From: Flavivirga algicola
GTDB taxonomy: Bacteria > Bacteroidota > Bacteroidia > Flavobacteriales > Flavobacteriaceae
Direction: 5' to 3'
Length of the DNA: 64,000 nucleotides
Assembly (NCBI RefSeq): GCF_012910715.1
Contig: NZ_JABBHF010000007.1
Coordinates: 67,001 to 131,000 of the forward strand
Shown: positions 17,279-25,808 of the stretch, piece after piece
Layout: the number at the start of each line of letters is the position of its first letter
Position numbering within the stretch: position 1 is the first letter of the stretch
Notes under the pieces: model-generated
What the model saw: only the letters and a program-made list of their open reading frames with translations
Databases searched by the model: none
Told to the model about the DNA's origin: nothing
Translations under genes and position numbers: made by a program

Positions 17279-18588
17279 TAAAAAAACTTGTATTAGTTTT
17301 TATTGCAGCTTTTGCAATTCACAGTTACGGTCAAGAAGGAACGGCTTCTCCTTATTCTTTTTATGGCATTGGAAGTCTTAAATTTAAAGGTACCGTAGAA
17401 AATAGGAGTATGGGAGGATTAAGTATTTATAGCGATAGTATCCACATTAATTTGCGAAATCCAGCCTCTTATGCTGGGAAAAATATGGCAACTTTTAATA
17501 ATGAAAGTAGACCCATAAAATTTACAGTAGGAGGAAGTCACTCCAGTATCAATTTAAAAAGTGATTCTGAAACAGATAAAACATCCTCGTCTACTTTTGA
17601 TTACTTAGCTTTAGCTGTGCCAGTAGGTAGGTTTGGTCTTGGCTTTGGTTTAATGCCGTACACATCGGTTGGATACAAATTGGAGTCTTTAAACAATGCT
17701 GGAAATATAGAGAATAGATTTAGAGGGCAAGGAGGCCTTAACAAAGCGTTTCTTGGTCTAGGATATCAAATTATGGATGGATTAAGTGTCGGTATTGATG
17801 CTCAATATAATTTTGGAAACATTCAGAATAGTACCGTTGAATTTTTGTACGATAGCGATGGGGTACCACTCCAATTACAGTCACGTGAAAATAACAGATC
17901 GGATTTAAGTGGTATAAACTTTAATTTTGGACTGTCATACAAAAAGATGATAACAGATAATTTAGAACTTTCTTCGGGCATAACGTATACGCCTGAGAGT
18001 AATTTAGTGTCTAAAAACCTGAGGTCGTTTTCTACAATAAGAACATCATCAACAACAGAGCAAGAAATTGTCATTAATACTATAGAAACCGATTTAGAGG
18101 CGCTTGGTTTGTTGGAAACCGATTTAATTTTACCATCAAGGTTTTCTATAGGGGCTGGAGTAGGGAAACCAAGGAAATGGTTTGTTGGAGCCGAATATGT
18201 TTCTCAAAAAACAAGTAACTTTTCTAACGAATTATATACAAGTACTAGTACTCTTACAACATTTGAGGATGCTTCAACTTTTTCTTTAGGAGGATTTTAT
18301 ATTCCACAATATAATTCTTATACTAGCTTTTTTAAACGAGCTGTTTATCGGGCAGGATTACGTTACGAAAAAACGGGGTTAAATATAAATAACGAATCGA
18401 TTAATGAGTTTGGCATGTCTTTTGGAGTAGGGTTACCAGTAGGGAATCTTTTATCTAATGTAAATTTAGGTTTTGAAGTTGGTAAACGAGGAACAACTAA
18501 CAGTGATTTGATTCAAGAGAATTTTTTTAATTTTCGAATAAGTTTATCTTTAAACGATAGATGGTTTCAAAAAAGAAAGTATGACTAA
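17275..18588 (+). CDS. Outer membrane protein (OmpP1/FadL-like barrel)
   Basis: A 437-residue predicted outer membrane beta-barrel of unknown substrate. A signal peptide (near Ser-Tyr-Gly-Gln20) is followed by Ser-Pro-Tyr-Ser-Phe-Tyr-Gly-Ile-Gly, a start typical of this Bacteroidota family, then regular amphipathic strands and a C-terminal end rich in Arg/Lys and aromatics. It overlaps coaX by 4 bp (ATGA), so it is translated from the same message. Assignment as FadL-like is from overall pattern only. Confidence 0.75.
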   Translation: MIKKLVLVFIAAFAIHSYGQEGTASPYSFYGIGSLKFKGTVENRSMGGLSIYSDSIHINLRNPASYAGKNMATFNNESRPIKFTVGGSHSSINLKSDSETDKTSSSTFDYLALAVPVGRFGLGFGLMPYTSVGYKLESLNNAGNIENRFRGQGGLNKAFLGLGYQIMDGLSVGIDAQYNFGNIQNSTVEFLYDSDGVPLQLQSRENNRSDLSGINFNFGLSYKKMITDNLELSSGITYTPESNLVSKNLRSFSTIRTSSTTEQEIVINTIETDLEALGLLETDLILPSRFSIGAGVGKPRKWFVGAEYVSQKTSNFSNELYTSTSTLTTFEDASTFSLGGFYIPQYNSYTSFFKRAVYRAGLRYEKTGLNINNESINEFGMSFGVGLPVGNLLSNVNLGFEVGKRGTTNSDLIQENFFNFRISLSLNDRWFQKRKYD

Positions 18589-18606
18589 TAGCATAAAATT
18601 ATAATT

Positions 18607-19989
18607 ATGAAAACAAAAATTACATTATTAACTTTATTATTTATTGGCTTAAATATAAGTTTTGCACAACAAGATGAGGAGTGTATGACTAAGCTTTCTA
18701 TTTTCCATGAGTATGTGAAAGCTAAAAATTATGATGCAGCTTATGAACCATGGATGGCAGTAAGAAATAAGTGTCCAAAATTTAATAATGCAATCTATAT
18801 TGATGGTGAGAAAATTTTAAATCATAAAATAAAGAAAGCAACTGTTGCTACAGATAAAGTAAATTATATCAATGACTTATTAAAGCTTTGGGAGCAGAGA
18901 GCCATGTATTTTGCAAGCAAAACCAAAAAAGGAGAATATGCAGCAAAAGCATGCCAATTGATGTATGATAACAGAAAAGTATTAAATAAAACAAAGGAAG
19001 AACTTTATGAGTGTTATGATGCTGCTTATAAACTAGATAAGGCTACTTTTACAAACCCAAAAAGCTTATACACTTATTTTTCTTTAATGGTAGATTTATA
19101 CGATGCTAAAAAGAAACCAGCAAAAGATTTATTTAACAAGTATGATGATGTTGTAGAGAAAGTTGAAGAAGAGGTTAAGAACTACTCAGAAAAATTGAAT
19201 AAGCTTATCGAGAAAGAAGATGCAGGCACTGCATTAACTAAAAAAGAAGGTAAATTTAAAAAGTTCTATGAGAGTTATTTAAAAGCTTATGATCAAATTT
19301 CTGGAAGTATTGACCAGAAACTAGGGGATAGAGCGAATTGCGAAAATTTAATTCCTTTATATAAGAAAGATTTTGAAGCTCATAAAAATGATGCAGTTTG
19401 GTTACAAAGAGCAGCTGGGAAAATGTCTGAGAAAGATTGTACGGATGACCCATTATTCTTCGACTTAGTCAATGCATACCATAAGTTAAGTCCATCAGCA
19501 AATTCTGCTTATTATTTAGGAATATTAAAAGACAAACAAAAGAAATCTAACGAGGCTATTAAGTTCTATGAGCAAGCAATTAGCTTAGAAACAGATAAAT
19601 TTAAAAAAGCAAAACTTTATAATAGAATTGCTTTAAAGCTGAAAGCAAAACACAGATATGGTAAGGCTAGAAATTATTTCAGACAAGCATTAAAGTTAAA
19701 CCCATCGAATGGGCGTCCTTACCTATCTATAGCTGCAATGTATGCTGCTAGTGCAAATAACTGTGGCGATTCTAATTTTAACAAAAGAGCTGTATATTGG
19801 TTGGCTGCAAAAGAGGCAAGAAAAGCTGCTCGTGTAGACCCTACGCAAAAGAAAAACTCAGCTAAATCGGTAGCCAATTATGAGGCCAAAGCACCACAAA
19901 AATCTGAAATATTTAGCTCAGGAAGATCTGGTGAGGTTATAAAAATTGGTTGTTGGATTGGAGCTTCAGTTACAGTGCCAAAGATTTAA
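18607..19989 (+). CDS. Secreted tetratricopeptide repeat protein
   Basis: A 460-residue exported protein with a signal peptide (Ser-Phe-Ala-Gln near 21). TPR-type helical repeats are clear at about 295-385 (Ala-Tyr-Tyr-Leu-Gly-Ile-Leu, then Ala-Ile-Lys-Phe-Tyr-Glu-Gln-Ala-Ile, then Ala-Arg-Asn-Tyr-Phe-Arg-Gln-Ala-Leu). The Lys/Glu-rich middle suggests a helical spacer. It probably scaffolds an envelope complex with the neighbouring outer membrane protein or the LPS export machinery; this is inferred. Its stop overlaps the lptC start by one base. Confidence 0.8.
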   Translation: MKTKITLLTLLFIGLNISFAQQDEECMTKLSIFHEYVKAKNYDAAYEPWMAVRNKCPKFNNAIYIDGEKILNHKIKKATVATDKVNYINDLLKLWEQRAMYFASKTKKGEYAAKACQLMYDNRKVLNKTKEELYECYDAAYKLDKATFTNPKSLYTYFSLMVDLYDAKKKPAKDLFNKYDDVVEKVEEEVKNYSEKLNKLIEKEDAGTALTKKEGKFKKFYESYLKAYDQISGSIDQKLGDRANCENLIPLYKKDFEAHKNDAVWLQRAAGKMSEKDCTDDPLFFDLVNAYHKLSPSANSAYYLGILKDKQKKSNEAIKFYEQAISLETDKFKKAKLYNRIALKLKAKHRYGKARNYFRQALKLNPSNGRPYLSIAAMYAASANNCGDSNFNKRAVYWLAAKEARKAARVDPTQKKNSAKSVANYEAKAPQKSEIFSSGRSGEVIKIGCWIGASVTVPKI

Positions 19990-20543
19990 TGAACAAAAAA
20001 AACAAATACAATATATTCATAGTCACAGTAATAATTACTGTGACTATGTTTTTTTCATGCAGTGACAACTTTAAACAGGTTCAAAAAATTGGCGTTTCAG
20101 AAAATGAACCTATTGGAATTGCAGAGCACATAAATTTAAAATATACAGACTCAGGCCGTGTTACGGCTAATCTTTTAAGCGCTAAAATGCTCGATTATTC
20201 GAATAGGGATTTCCCCTTTAACGAGTTTACAGGAGGTATCACACTGTATGTGTATGATGAAGAAAATAGAAAAAGTACTATAGTTTCAGATTATGCTATT
20301 GTATATAATAACACAGACCTTATAGACTTACAAGGCAATGTGATTATTACAACACACGATGGTAATGTGTTAAAGACAGAACAGTTGTATTACGACCAAA
20401 AAAAGGAATGGCTGTTTACAAATGTCCCAGTTACATTTACCACCAAACAAGATGTTATTAAGGGTAATGGTTTCGACTCTAATCAGAAATTTACAAATGC
20501 TGAAGTACTTGAGGTAACAGGCATTATTTCACTTGACGAATAA
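19989..20543 (+). CDS. lptC: LPS export protein LptC, lipoprotein-like
   Basis: Periplasmic bridge component of the Lpt machinery that carries lipopolysaccharide from the inner membrane. The ATG at 19989, overlapping the TPR stop (TAATG), is preferred over an upstream in-frame start at 19950 because it gives 184 residues with a proper N-terminal signal ending at Phe-Phe-Ser-Cys24. The rest has the beta-jellyroll pattern of LptC, with Asp-Leu-Gln-Gly-Asn-Val-Ile-Ile-Thr-Thr and Glu-Gln-Leu-Tyr-Tyr-Asp near 105-135. Confidence 0.88.
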   Translation: MNKKNKYNIFIVTVIITVTMFFSCSDNFKQVQKIGVSENEPIGIAEHINLKYTDSGRVTANLLSAKMLDYSNRDFPFNEFTGGITLYVYDEENRKSTIVSDYAIVYNNTDLIDLQGNVIITTHDGNVLKTEQLYYDQKKEWLFTNVPVTFTTKQDVIKGNGFDSNQKFTNAEVLEVTGIISLDE

Positions 20544-20576
20544 CCAATTCTTTCCAGATTTCTTTCCCGATTTTAC

Positions 20577-20584
20577 TATCTTTG
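20577..20584 (+). promoter_or_regulatory. Candidate promoter -7 box before the small membrane protein
   Basis: TATCTTTG matches TAnnTTTG exactly, 25 bases before the ATG at 20609. No clear TTG at -33. It may give an internal start for the membrane protein/CNNM pair. Confidence 0.45.
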
Positions 20585-20608
20585 TTTTAATTAACGATTC
20601 ATATATCT

Positions 20609-20803
20609 ATGAAATATTCTAAGATTTTTCAATATGCCTATTTGGTTTTTGCAGCCCTATTTTTATATGATGCCATAGCAAAGTATTTAAACGCAAGCGA
20701 AATTGCTTATCCATCCATATTACTGGCTGCCTTAGCTATTTTTATGTTTTTCTTTAGGAGAAAGTTTAGCAAAAAGTTTGAAAATAAAGAGAATTCAAAC
20801 TAA
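20609..20803 (+). CDS. Small two-span membrane protein of unknown function
   Basis: A 64-residue protein with two hydrophobic segments (about 8-25 and 36-49) and a basic C-terminal tail (Arg-Arg-Lys-Phe-Ser-Lys-Lys). It ends exactly where the CNNM/CBS gene begins, so the two are translationally coupled. No family is recognised beyond a small conserved-looking membrane protein. Confidence 0.7.
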   Translation: MKYSKIFQYAYLVFAALFLYDAIAKYLNASEIAYPSILLAALAIFMFFFRRKFSKKFENKENSN

Positions 20804-22093
20804 ATGAGTATTTATGCCATTATAATAATTACATCATTAATACTTTCTGCCTTTTTCTCAGGTATGGAGATTGCATATGTGTCTTCAAATAAAATTCATA
20901 TTGAAATTGAAAAAAAGCAGGAAGGTATCTTTGCCAAAGTTTTAAGAAAACTAACTGCTAAACCTTCAAAGTTTATAGCAACCATGCTAATAGGCAATAA
21001 TATAGCATTGGTTGTTTACGGTTTTTTTATGGGAGACATGTTAGTGAAATGGTTTCAAACCATACTGCCAACATCGTATAGCTTTTTAAATTACATGCTT
21101 ACCGAGTTAAGCTTATTCTCCCAAACTGTAATATCTACATTTATTATCTTAATAACTGCAGAATTTTTGCCCAAGGTATTTTTCCAAATCTATTCAAATA
21201 CATTAATTAAAATCTTGGCAATTCCAGCCTATGCATTTTATGTCTTATTTACTTTTATTTCCGATTTTGTTATTTGGATATCCGATTTTGTGCTTAAACG
21301 CTTTTTTAAAACAAAAGGCGATCAGATACAATTAGCATTTACAAAAGTAGAACTTGGCAATTATATAAGCGAACAAATGGAATCTGTTGAAGCGCATGAA
21401 GAGGTTGATACAGAAATCCAGATTTTTCAGAATGCCCTTGAGTTTTCTGAAGTAAAAGCAAGAGAAGTTATGGTGCCCCGTACAGAAATTATAGCTGTGG
21501 AAATTAACGACTCTATTAAATCACTTAATACATTGTTTACAGAAAGTGGATGTACTAAAGTATTGGTCTATAAAGAAACTATGGACGATATTTTGGGGTA
21601 TGTGCACTCTTTCGAATTATTTAAAAAACCAAAGAGCATTAAATCTATGATGCTACCTGTTGAGTTTGTGCCAGAAACCGTGCTGATAAAAGATGTATTG
21701 GGTGTGCTTACAAAAAAGCGTAGGAGTATGGCGGTTGTTTTAGACGAATATGGAGGAACCTCGGGTATTATGACCGTTGAAGATATTGTTGAAGAACTGT
21801 TTGGAGAAATTGAAGATGAACACGATACCGTAGATTTAATTGAAGAAGTTGTCAATGAGTCCACATATAAGTTTTCGGCACGTTTAGAGGTTGACTATAT
21901 TAATGAAACATATAAAATAAACTTACCTGAGAGTGAGAATTATGAAACGCTAGGAGGGCTCATAGTCAATCATACCGAGGAGATTCCTGCCCAAAATGAT
22001 ATTGTTAAAATTGACACGTTTCAGTTTACAATTTTAGAAGTATCAAATACTAAAATTGATATGGTAGAACTTAAACATTTGGAGGAGGATTGA
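20804..22093 (+). CDS. CNNM/CBS-domain membrane protein (CorC/HlyC family)
   Basis: Inner membrane protein of the CorB/HlyC group, linked in other bacteria to Mg2+ or cobalt efflux. The 429 residues contain a DUF21/CNNM membrane part (about 1-185, four hydrophobic stretches, Ser-Gly-Met-Glu-Ile-Ala near 20), a CBS pair at about 205-335 (Arg-Glu-Val-Met-Val-Pro-Arg-Thr-Glu; Val-Leu-Asp-Glu-Tyr-Gly-Gly-Thr-Ser-Gly) and a CorC_HlyC domain at about 350-425. The related GldE gliding protein has the same layout, but gldD is absent here, so that name is not used. Confidence 0.88.
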   Translation: MSIYAIIIITSLILSAFFSGMEIAYVSSNKIHIEIEKKQEGIFAKVLRKLTAKPSKFIATMLIGNNIALVVYGFFMGDMLVKWFQTILPTSYSFLNYMLTELSLFSQTVISTFIILITAEFLPKVFFQIYSNTLIKILAIPAYAFYVLFTFISDFVIWISDFVLKRFFKTKGDQIQLAFTKVELGNYISEQMESVEAHEEVDTEIQIFQNALEFSEVKAREVMVPRTEIIAVEINDSIKSLNTLFTESGCTKVLVYKETMDDILGYVHSFELFKKPKSIKSMMLPVEFVPETVLIKDVLGVLTKKRRSMAVVLDEYGGTSGIMTVEDIVEELFGEIEDEHDTVDLIEEVVNESTYKFSARLEVDYINETYKINLPESENYETLGGLIVNHTEEIPAQNDIVKIDTFQFTILEVSNTKIDMVELKHLEED

Positions 22094-22140
22094 TTTGATT
22101 AGAACTGCTCAAAGCTTTTAATAGGAGTTCCATATATATG

Positions 22141-22164
22141 GCATTCCTCTTAAAGCAGGAATCT
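22141..22164. repeat. Dispersed palindromic repeat, family B
   Basis: The pattern attcct-N9-aggaatct forms a short hairpin. Three similar copies occur at 33986-34010, 46368-46390 and 63695-63719, all just outside genes and sharing ttcc...ggaatct. Confidence 0.65.
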
Positions 22165-22315
22165 TGAAACTTAATACAATTAATGCACCTTTCTACTTTT
22201 ATTATTAAATAGAAAATGGTATTTTCGCGCACGATATTTTGTCAATTATTGTTAAATTGACAACCAACTTAACAAGTTAGATCCTTGAAACGGATTTTAA
22301 AAATTTAAATTACAA

Positions 22316-24439
22316 ATGGCAGTTTTAAATAAGATTAGACAACGTTCACTATTTTTAATATTAATAATAGCAATGGCGTTATTTTCTTTTGTATTAGCAG
22401 ATTTATTTAAAAACAGTGATGCACTTACTTCAAAATCACAAAATATAGTTGCTACTATAAACGGAAAAGATATTACGCGTGAAGACTTTATGCTAAAAGT
22501 GGAGGCGGCGCAAAGGCAGGCTGGTCCTAATGCGACTAATACACAGGTAATGAATAGTGTATGGGAGCAAGAGGTTAGACAAGCGGTCATGCAAACACAA
22601 TACGATGAATTGGGAATTTCTGTCGAAAAAGACCAAATGCGTGATTTGCTTAAAACATCATTGGCAACAAGTCCAGAGTTTTTGAACGAAGCGGGGCTTT
22701 TTGATGAGAATAAATTAAACGAATACATTGCTAATTTAAAAGAAACTTCAAAGGAAGGATATGCTGGTTGGGTTAACTACGAAAAATCTGTTGCAGCAAG
22801 AGGTTTGCAGCAAAATTATTTCAACTTGGTTAAAGCAGGTTTAACAGGAACTTTAGCAGAAGGTGAATTAGAGCATAAATTAGAAGGCAATAAAGTAGAT
22901 ATTAAATTTGTTCAAGTATCTTATGCATCGATTCAAGATAGTATAGTTACGGTTTCTAAATCTGAAATATCAGACTATATCAATAAAAACAAGAAAGAAT
23001 ACGAAGTAGAGGCATCTAGAGATATTAAATTTGTACAGTTTAATGAAGTCGCATCTGTTGAAGATGAAAATGCGATTAAAGCAGACCTTAATGTTTTCTT
23101 GAATGGGAGGTTTGTTGATGAGACTGGGAGAAAAGATACCATTGTTGCTTTTTCAAAAGTTAAGGATAATGAAGATTATATTAATGTAAATTCAGATATT
23201 AAATTCGACAATCGTTTTGTGTTTAAATCAGGTTTGCCAACGGTAGTTGCTGATACGCTTTATAAGCTTGACGAAGGTGGTGTTTATGGTCCATATAAAG
23301 ATAATGGCTATTTTAAGCTTTCTAAGGTAGTTGCTGTTAAACAAATTCCAGATTCAGTAAAAGTAAGACACATTTTAATTCCTTTTACAGGGTCTCGAAG
23401 TGCAACTCCAGAGGTGACACAAACTGAAGCCGAAGCAAAAGTGACTGCAGATAGTTTGTTAGCGGTTATTAAGTCTGACCGTTCTAAATTTCCAGAATTG
23501 GTAAAAGAGTTTTCTACAGATAAAGGAAGCTTAGAAAAAGAAGGTCGTTACGATTGGCATCCATACAATACGATGGTACCAGAGTTTAATGATTTTGAAT
23601 TTGAAGGAAAAACAGGAGATTTAGGTGTTGTTAAAACAGTCTTTGGATTCCATGTCATTGAGATTGAAGGGCAGACAGATAAAGTAAAAGCAGTGCAAGT
23701 AGGTACTATAGCTAGAAAGATTGAACCATCTGAAGCGACTACAGCAAAAGTATTTAGAGATGCTTCTAACTTTGAAATTAAAGCAGGAGAAGGCGATTTT
23801 GAGGCTTTAGCAAAAGAAGGAAGTTATGCAGTACGTCCAGTCAATGGGATTAAAGTTTTAGATGAAAATATACCTGGTATTGGAAATCAAAGACCAATTG
23901 TACGTTGGGCTTTTGAAGAAGATGCAGAAGTTGGAGCTGTTAAACGCTTTAATATTCCTAATGGTTATGTGATTGCACAGTTAGTAGCGCAGCACAAAGC
24001 AGGTTTAATGTCTGTAGAAGATGCTACTGCAAAAGTATTGCCTCTAATTAGAAAAGAGAAGAAAGCTAAAATGATAAGAGACAGAGTGTCTGCTAAAACA
24101 CTTGAGGATTTAGCAGCTGCCGAAAATACAACGGTAAGATCTGCATCTGCAATAAATATGAAGAGTCCAACGATTTCTGGGGCGGGAAGAGAACCTATAG
24201 TTGTGGGAGCTGCTTTTGGATTAAAAGAAGGAGAAACTTCAAAATTAATTGATGGTGAAAATGGTGTTTACATGATTCAAGTTACTAAGGCAACACCAGC
24301 AGTAAAACTTGATAATTATCAAGCCGCAGCGAATAGAGTAGAGCAGCAAAAAATAAATATTGTGAACTCTAAACTATATAACGCTTTAAAAGAAGCTGCA
24401 GAGATTGAAGATAATAGAGCTAAAACTCAGGTTCAGTAA
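22316..24439 (+). CDS. PpiD-like peptidyl-prolyl isomerase / periplasmic chaperone
   Basis: Membrane-anchored folding factor for exported proteins. The 707 residues start with a single membrane helix (about 13-32), followed by a SurA-N-type helical domain (about 40-210), a parvulin rotamase domain near 345-455 (Val-Arg-His-Ile-Leu-Ile and Phe-Gly-Phe-His-Val-Ile-Glu-Ile) and a second, degenerate parvulin-like region near 480-680. Length and layout match bacteroidete PpiD/SurA-like proteins. It ends the coaX-lptC run and is followed by a terminator. Confidence 0.9.
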   Translation: MAVLNKIRQRSLFLILIIAMALFSFVLADLFKNSDALTSKSQNIVATINGKDITREDFMLKVEAAQRQAGPNATNTQVMNSVWEQEVRQAVMQTQYDELGISVEKDQMRDLLKTSLATSPEFLNEAGLFDENKLNEYIANLKETSKEGYAGWVNYEKSVAARGLQQNYFNLVKAGLTGTLAEGELEHKLEGNKVDIKFVQVSYASIQDSIVTVSKSEISDYINKNKKEYEVEASRDIKFVQFNEVASVEDENAIKADLNVFLNGRFVDETGRKDTIVAFSKVKDNEDYINVNSDIKFDNRFVFKSGLPTVVADTLYKLDEGGVYGPYKDNGYFKLSKVVAVKQIPDSVKVRHILIPFTGSRSATPEVTQTEAEAKVTADSLLAVIKSDRSKFPELVKEFSTDKGSLEKEGRYDWHPYNTMVPEFNDFEFEGKTGDLGVVKTVFGFHVIEIEGQTDKVKAVQVGTIARKIEPSEATTAKVFRDASNFEIKAGEGDFEALAKEGSYAVRPVNGIKVLDENIPGIGNQRPIVRWAFEEDAEVGAVKRFNIPNGYVIAQLVAQHKAGLMSVEDATAKVLPLIRKEKKAKMIRDRVSAKTLEDLAAAENTTVRSASAINMKSPTISGAGREPIVVGAAFGLKEGETSKLIDGENGVYMIQVTKATPAVKLDNYQAAANRVEQQKINIVNSKLYNALKEAAEIEDNRAKTQVQ

Positions 24440-24463
24440 GCAGAACTAAAAGAAATAAAATTT

Positions 24464-24493
24464 AAAAAGGTCTCGTTTTTACGGGGCCTTTTT
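24464..24493. terminator. Hairpin terminator between convergent genes
   Basis: A 9-bp stem (24464-24472 with 24485-24493, one G-T pair) is followed by T-rich sequence. It lies between the stops of the PpiD-like gene and the GHMP kinase fusion and can serve both. Confidence 0.8.
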
Positions 24494-24497
24494 CGTT

Positions 24498-25778
24498 TTA
24501 TAATAACACCATATCGGTATAACGGATGACAGTTTTATACCCCTTTTGATTGAAATAAGGCATTGGGTTTTCTTTAGAAGCCACCAAGATAAAATCGCCT
24601 CCCCAAGCGCCTAGGCTTTTAATGCTACCCTTAAAATCATTAAATAAAAGTGTTTTAATGGTTCGCTGTTTAGTTAGTTTAGAAATAATATCTTCATGTT
24701 GTGTTATTAGCGACTCAAAGTCTTCTAAAGAATTAGAAGCTATTATTTGAGAAGAGATCGTATTGATGTCCTTAATATAGGAGTGTAAATTACCTTTATT
24801 GGCATTGTAATGTTTAATCCCGTCTCGACTATTCTGTTTTTTATTTAAGTAAACAAAATATAAATGACCTTTAAATGAAGGGTTGAAATCTATAGGTTTA
24901 ACTAATGGCTGGCTGTTTTCTAATTGATACGTAATGGGCGTGTTGTGTTGCGCACAGGCAATATCATAACCACTACCTCCAAAGGTCATTTTTAGTAATT
25001 TATAAGCATCAACAGAAGCCCATTGAGCTATATTATTTATTAATGTGGAAGAAGTGCCCAATCCCCAATGTCTGGGGAAATCTAATTTGGTGTTTATTTT
25101 ATAACCTCTGTCTTCATTTAGAAAATCTGAATTAAGCTGTTTTGCGGCATTCAAGATTTGAATAAGCCTTTCCGAAACAGTATTGTCATTTTTAACAGCA
25201 AGAGAAATTCCATTATTAGTGATGTTAAAAATTGTTTCAAACCAAATGGCTCCATTTTCATCTAAGCTTTTCCAAGAAATAACAGGCTTGTCAATTGGCT
25301 CTATATCTAAAGATTGCCCATATTTTGTAGGAACAGCTAATGATAGGGCACCATCAAGAACAGCATATTCTCCTGTGAGTAAAAGTTTTCCGTTACTGTA
25401 ACTTCGACTACGCTCAGTTACCAATTGGCTTTGTTTGTTTTTAGTATCGTTTTCGATGGCTGAGCGTAGTCGAAGCCACTCTTTATAATGGCTGTCATTC
25501 ATACACTCTGCATATTTTTTTAATTCATTAAAATTTCCTTTTATTAAAGCTAGTTTTTTCTTTCTGCTCCAACCTTGAATTTGCTTTTCTTTATAGAAAG
25601 CATCATCTATTCTTAGAAATTCTTGAACATATACTAGCTTTACTGGAAGTCTTTTTTTTGTATGATTTGCACCGCTACCATTTTGGTGTTCATCTAATCT
25701 TTTATCCAAATTTATTGTGCTACCTGTATAAAAAGTACCATCAGAACATTCTAATATATATACAAAACCCTTGGGCAT
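24498..25778 (-). CDS. GIY-YIG nuclease fused to a GYDIA-type GHMP kinase
   Basis: A single 426-codon frame with two unrelated domains. Residues 1-95 are a compact GIY-YIG endonuclease: Val-Tyr-Ile-Leu (7-10), Phe-Tyr-Thr-Gly (17-20), Arg27 and Glu64 match the catalytic Tyr/Arg/Glu set. Residues about 127-426 are a GHMP small-molecule kinase with Gly-Lys-Leu-Leu-Leu-Thr-Gly-Glu-Tyr, the ATP loop Gly-Leu-Gly-Thr-Ser-Ser and Gly-Tyr-Asp-Ile-Ala. The linker (102-126) is the translation of a 16-bp inverted repeat. The kinase's own ATG appears lost; a TTG at Leu119 could serve as an internal start. Beside HMG-CoA reductase, the kinase probably acts in the mevalonate pathway. The fusion looks like an insertion rather than a designed bifunctional enzyme. 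Confidence 0.85.
   Translation of the reverse strand: MPKGFVYILECSDGTFYTGSTINLDKRLDEHQNGSGANHTKKRLPVKLVYVQEFLRIDDAFYKEKQIQGWSRKKKLALIKGNFNELKKYAECMNDSHYKEWLRLRSAIENDTKNKQSQLVTERSRSYSNGKLLLTGEYAVLDGALSLAVPTKYGQSLDIEPIDKPVISWKSLDENGAIWFETIFNITNNGISLAVKNDNTVSERLIQILNAAKQLNSDFLNEDRGYKINTKLDFPRHWGLGTSSTLINNIAQWASVDAYKLLKMTFGGSGYDIACAQHNTPITYQLENSQPLVKPIDFNPSFKGHLYFVYLNKKQNSRDGIKHYNANKGNLHSYIKDINTISSQIIASNSLEDFESLITQHEDIISKLTKQRTIKTLLFNDFKGSIKSLGAWGGDFILVASKENPMPYFNQKGYKTVIRYTDMVLL
25402..25475. repeat. Family A inverted repeat pair inside the fusion gene
   Basis: A perfect 16-bp inverted repeat, cttcgactacgctcag (25402-25417) and its complement (25460-25475), separated by 42 bases. It spans exactly the junction of the GIY-YIG and GHMP kinase domains. 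The same 16-mer occurs at 55687-55702. Confidence 0.95.
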
Positions 25779-25808
25779 AATATTTATCTTGTTATAACTG
25801 TAATTATG

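Noticed and set aside
20804-22093. Naming the CNNM/CBS protein GldE (gliding motility)
   Set aside because: GldE shares this layout, but gldD or other gliding genes are not adjacent, and general CorB/HlyC paralogues look the same.
25402-25475. CRISPR-like repeat
   Set aside because: Only one inverted pair is present with no direct repeats or spacers, and the other copies are scattered far apart; no CRISPR array was seen in the window.
24498-25778. Treating the GIY-YIG and GHMP kinase as two separate genes split by a frameshift
   Set aside because: The frame is continuous through both domains and the palindrome, so the sequence as given encodes one product; an internal start remains possible.
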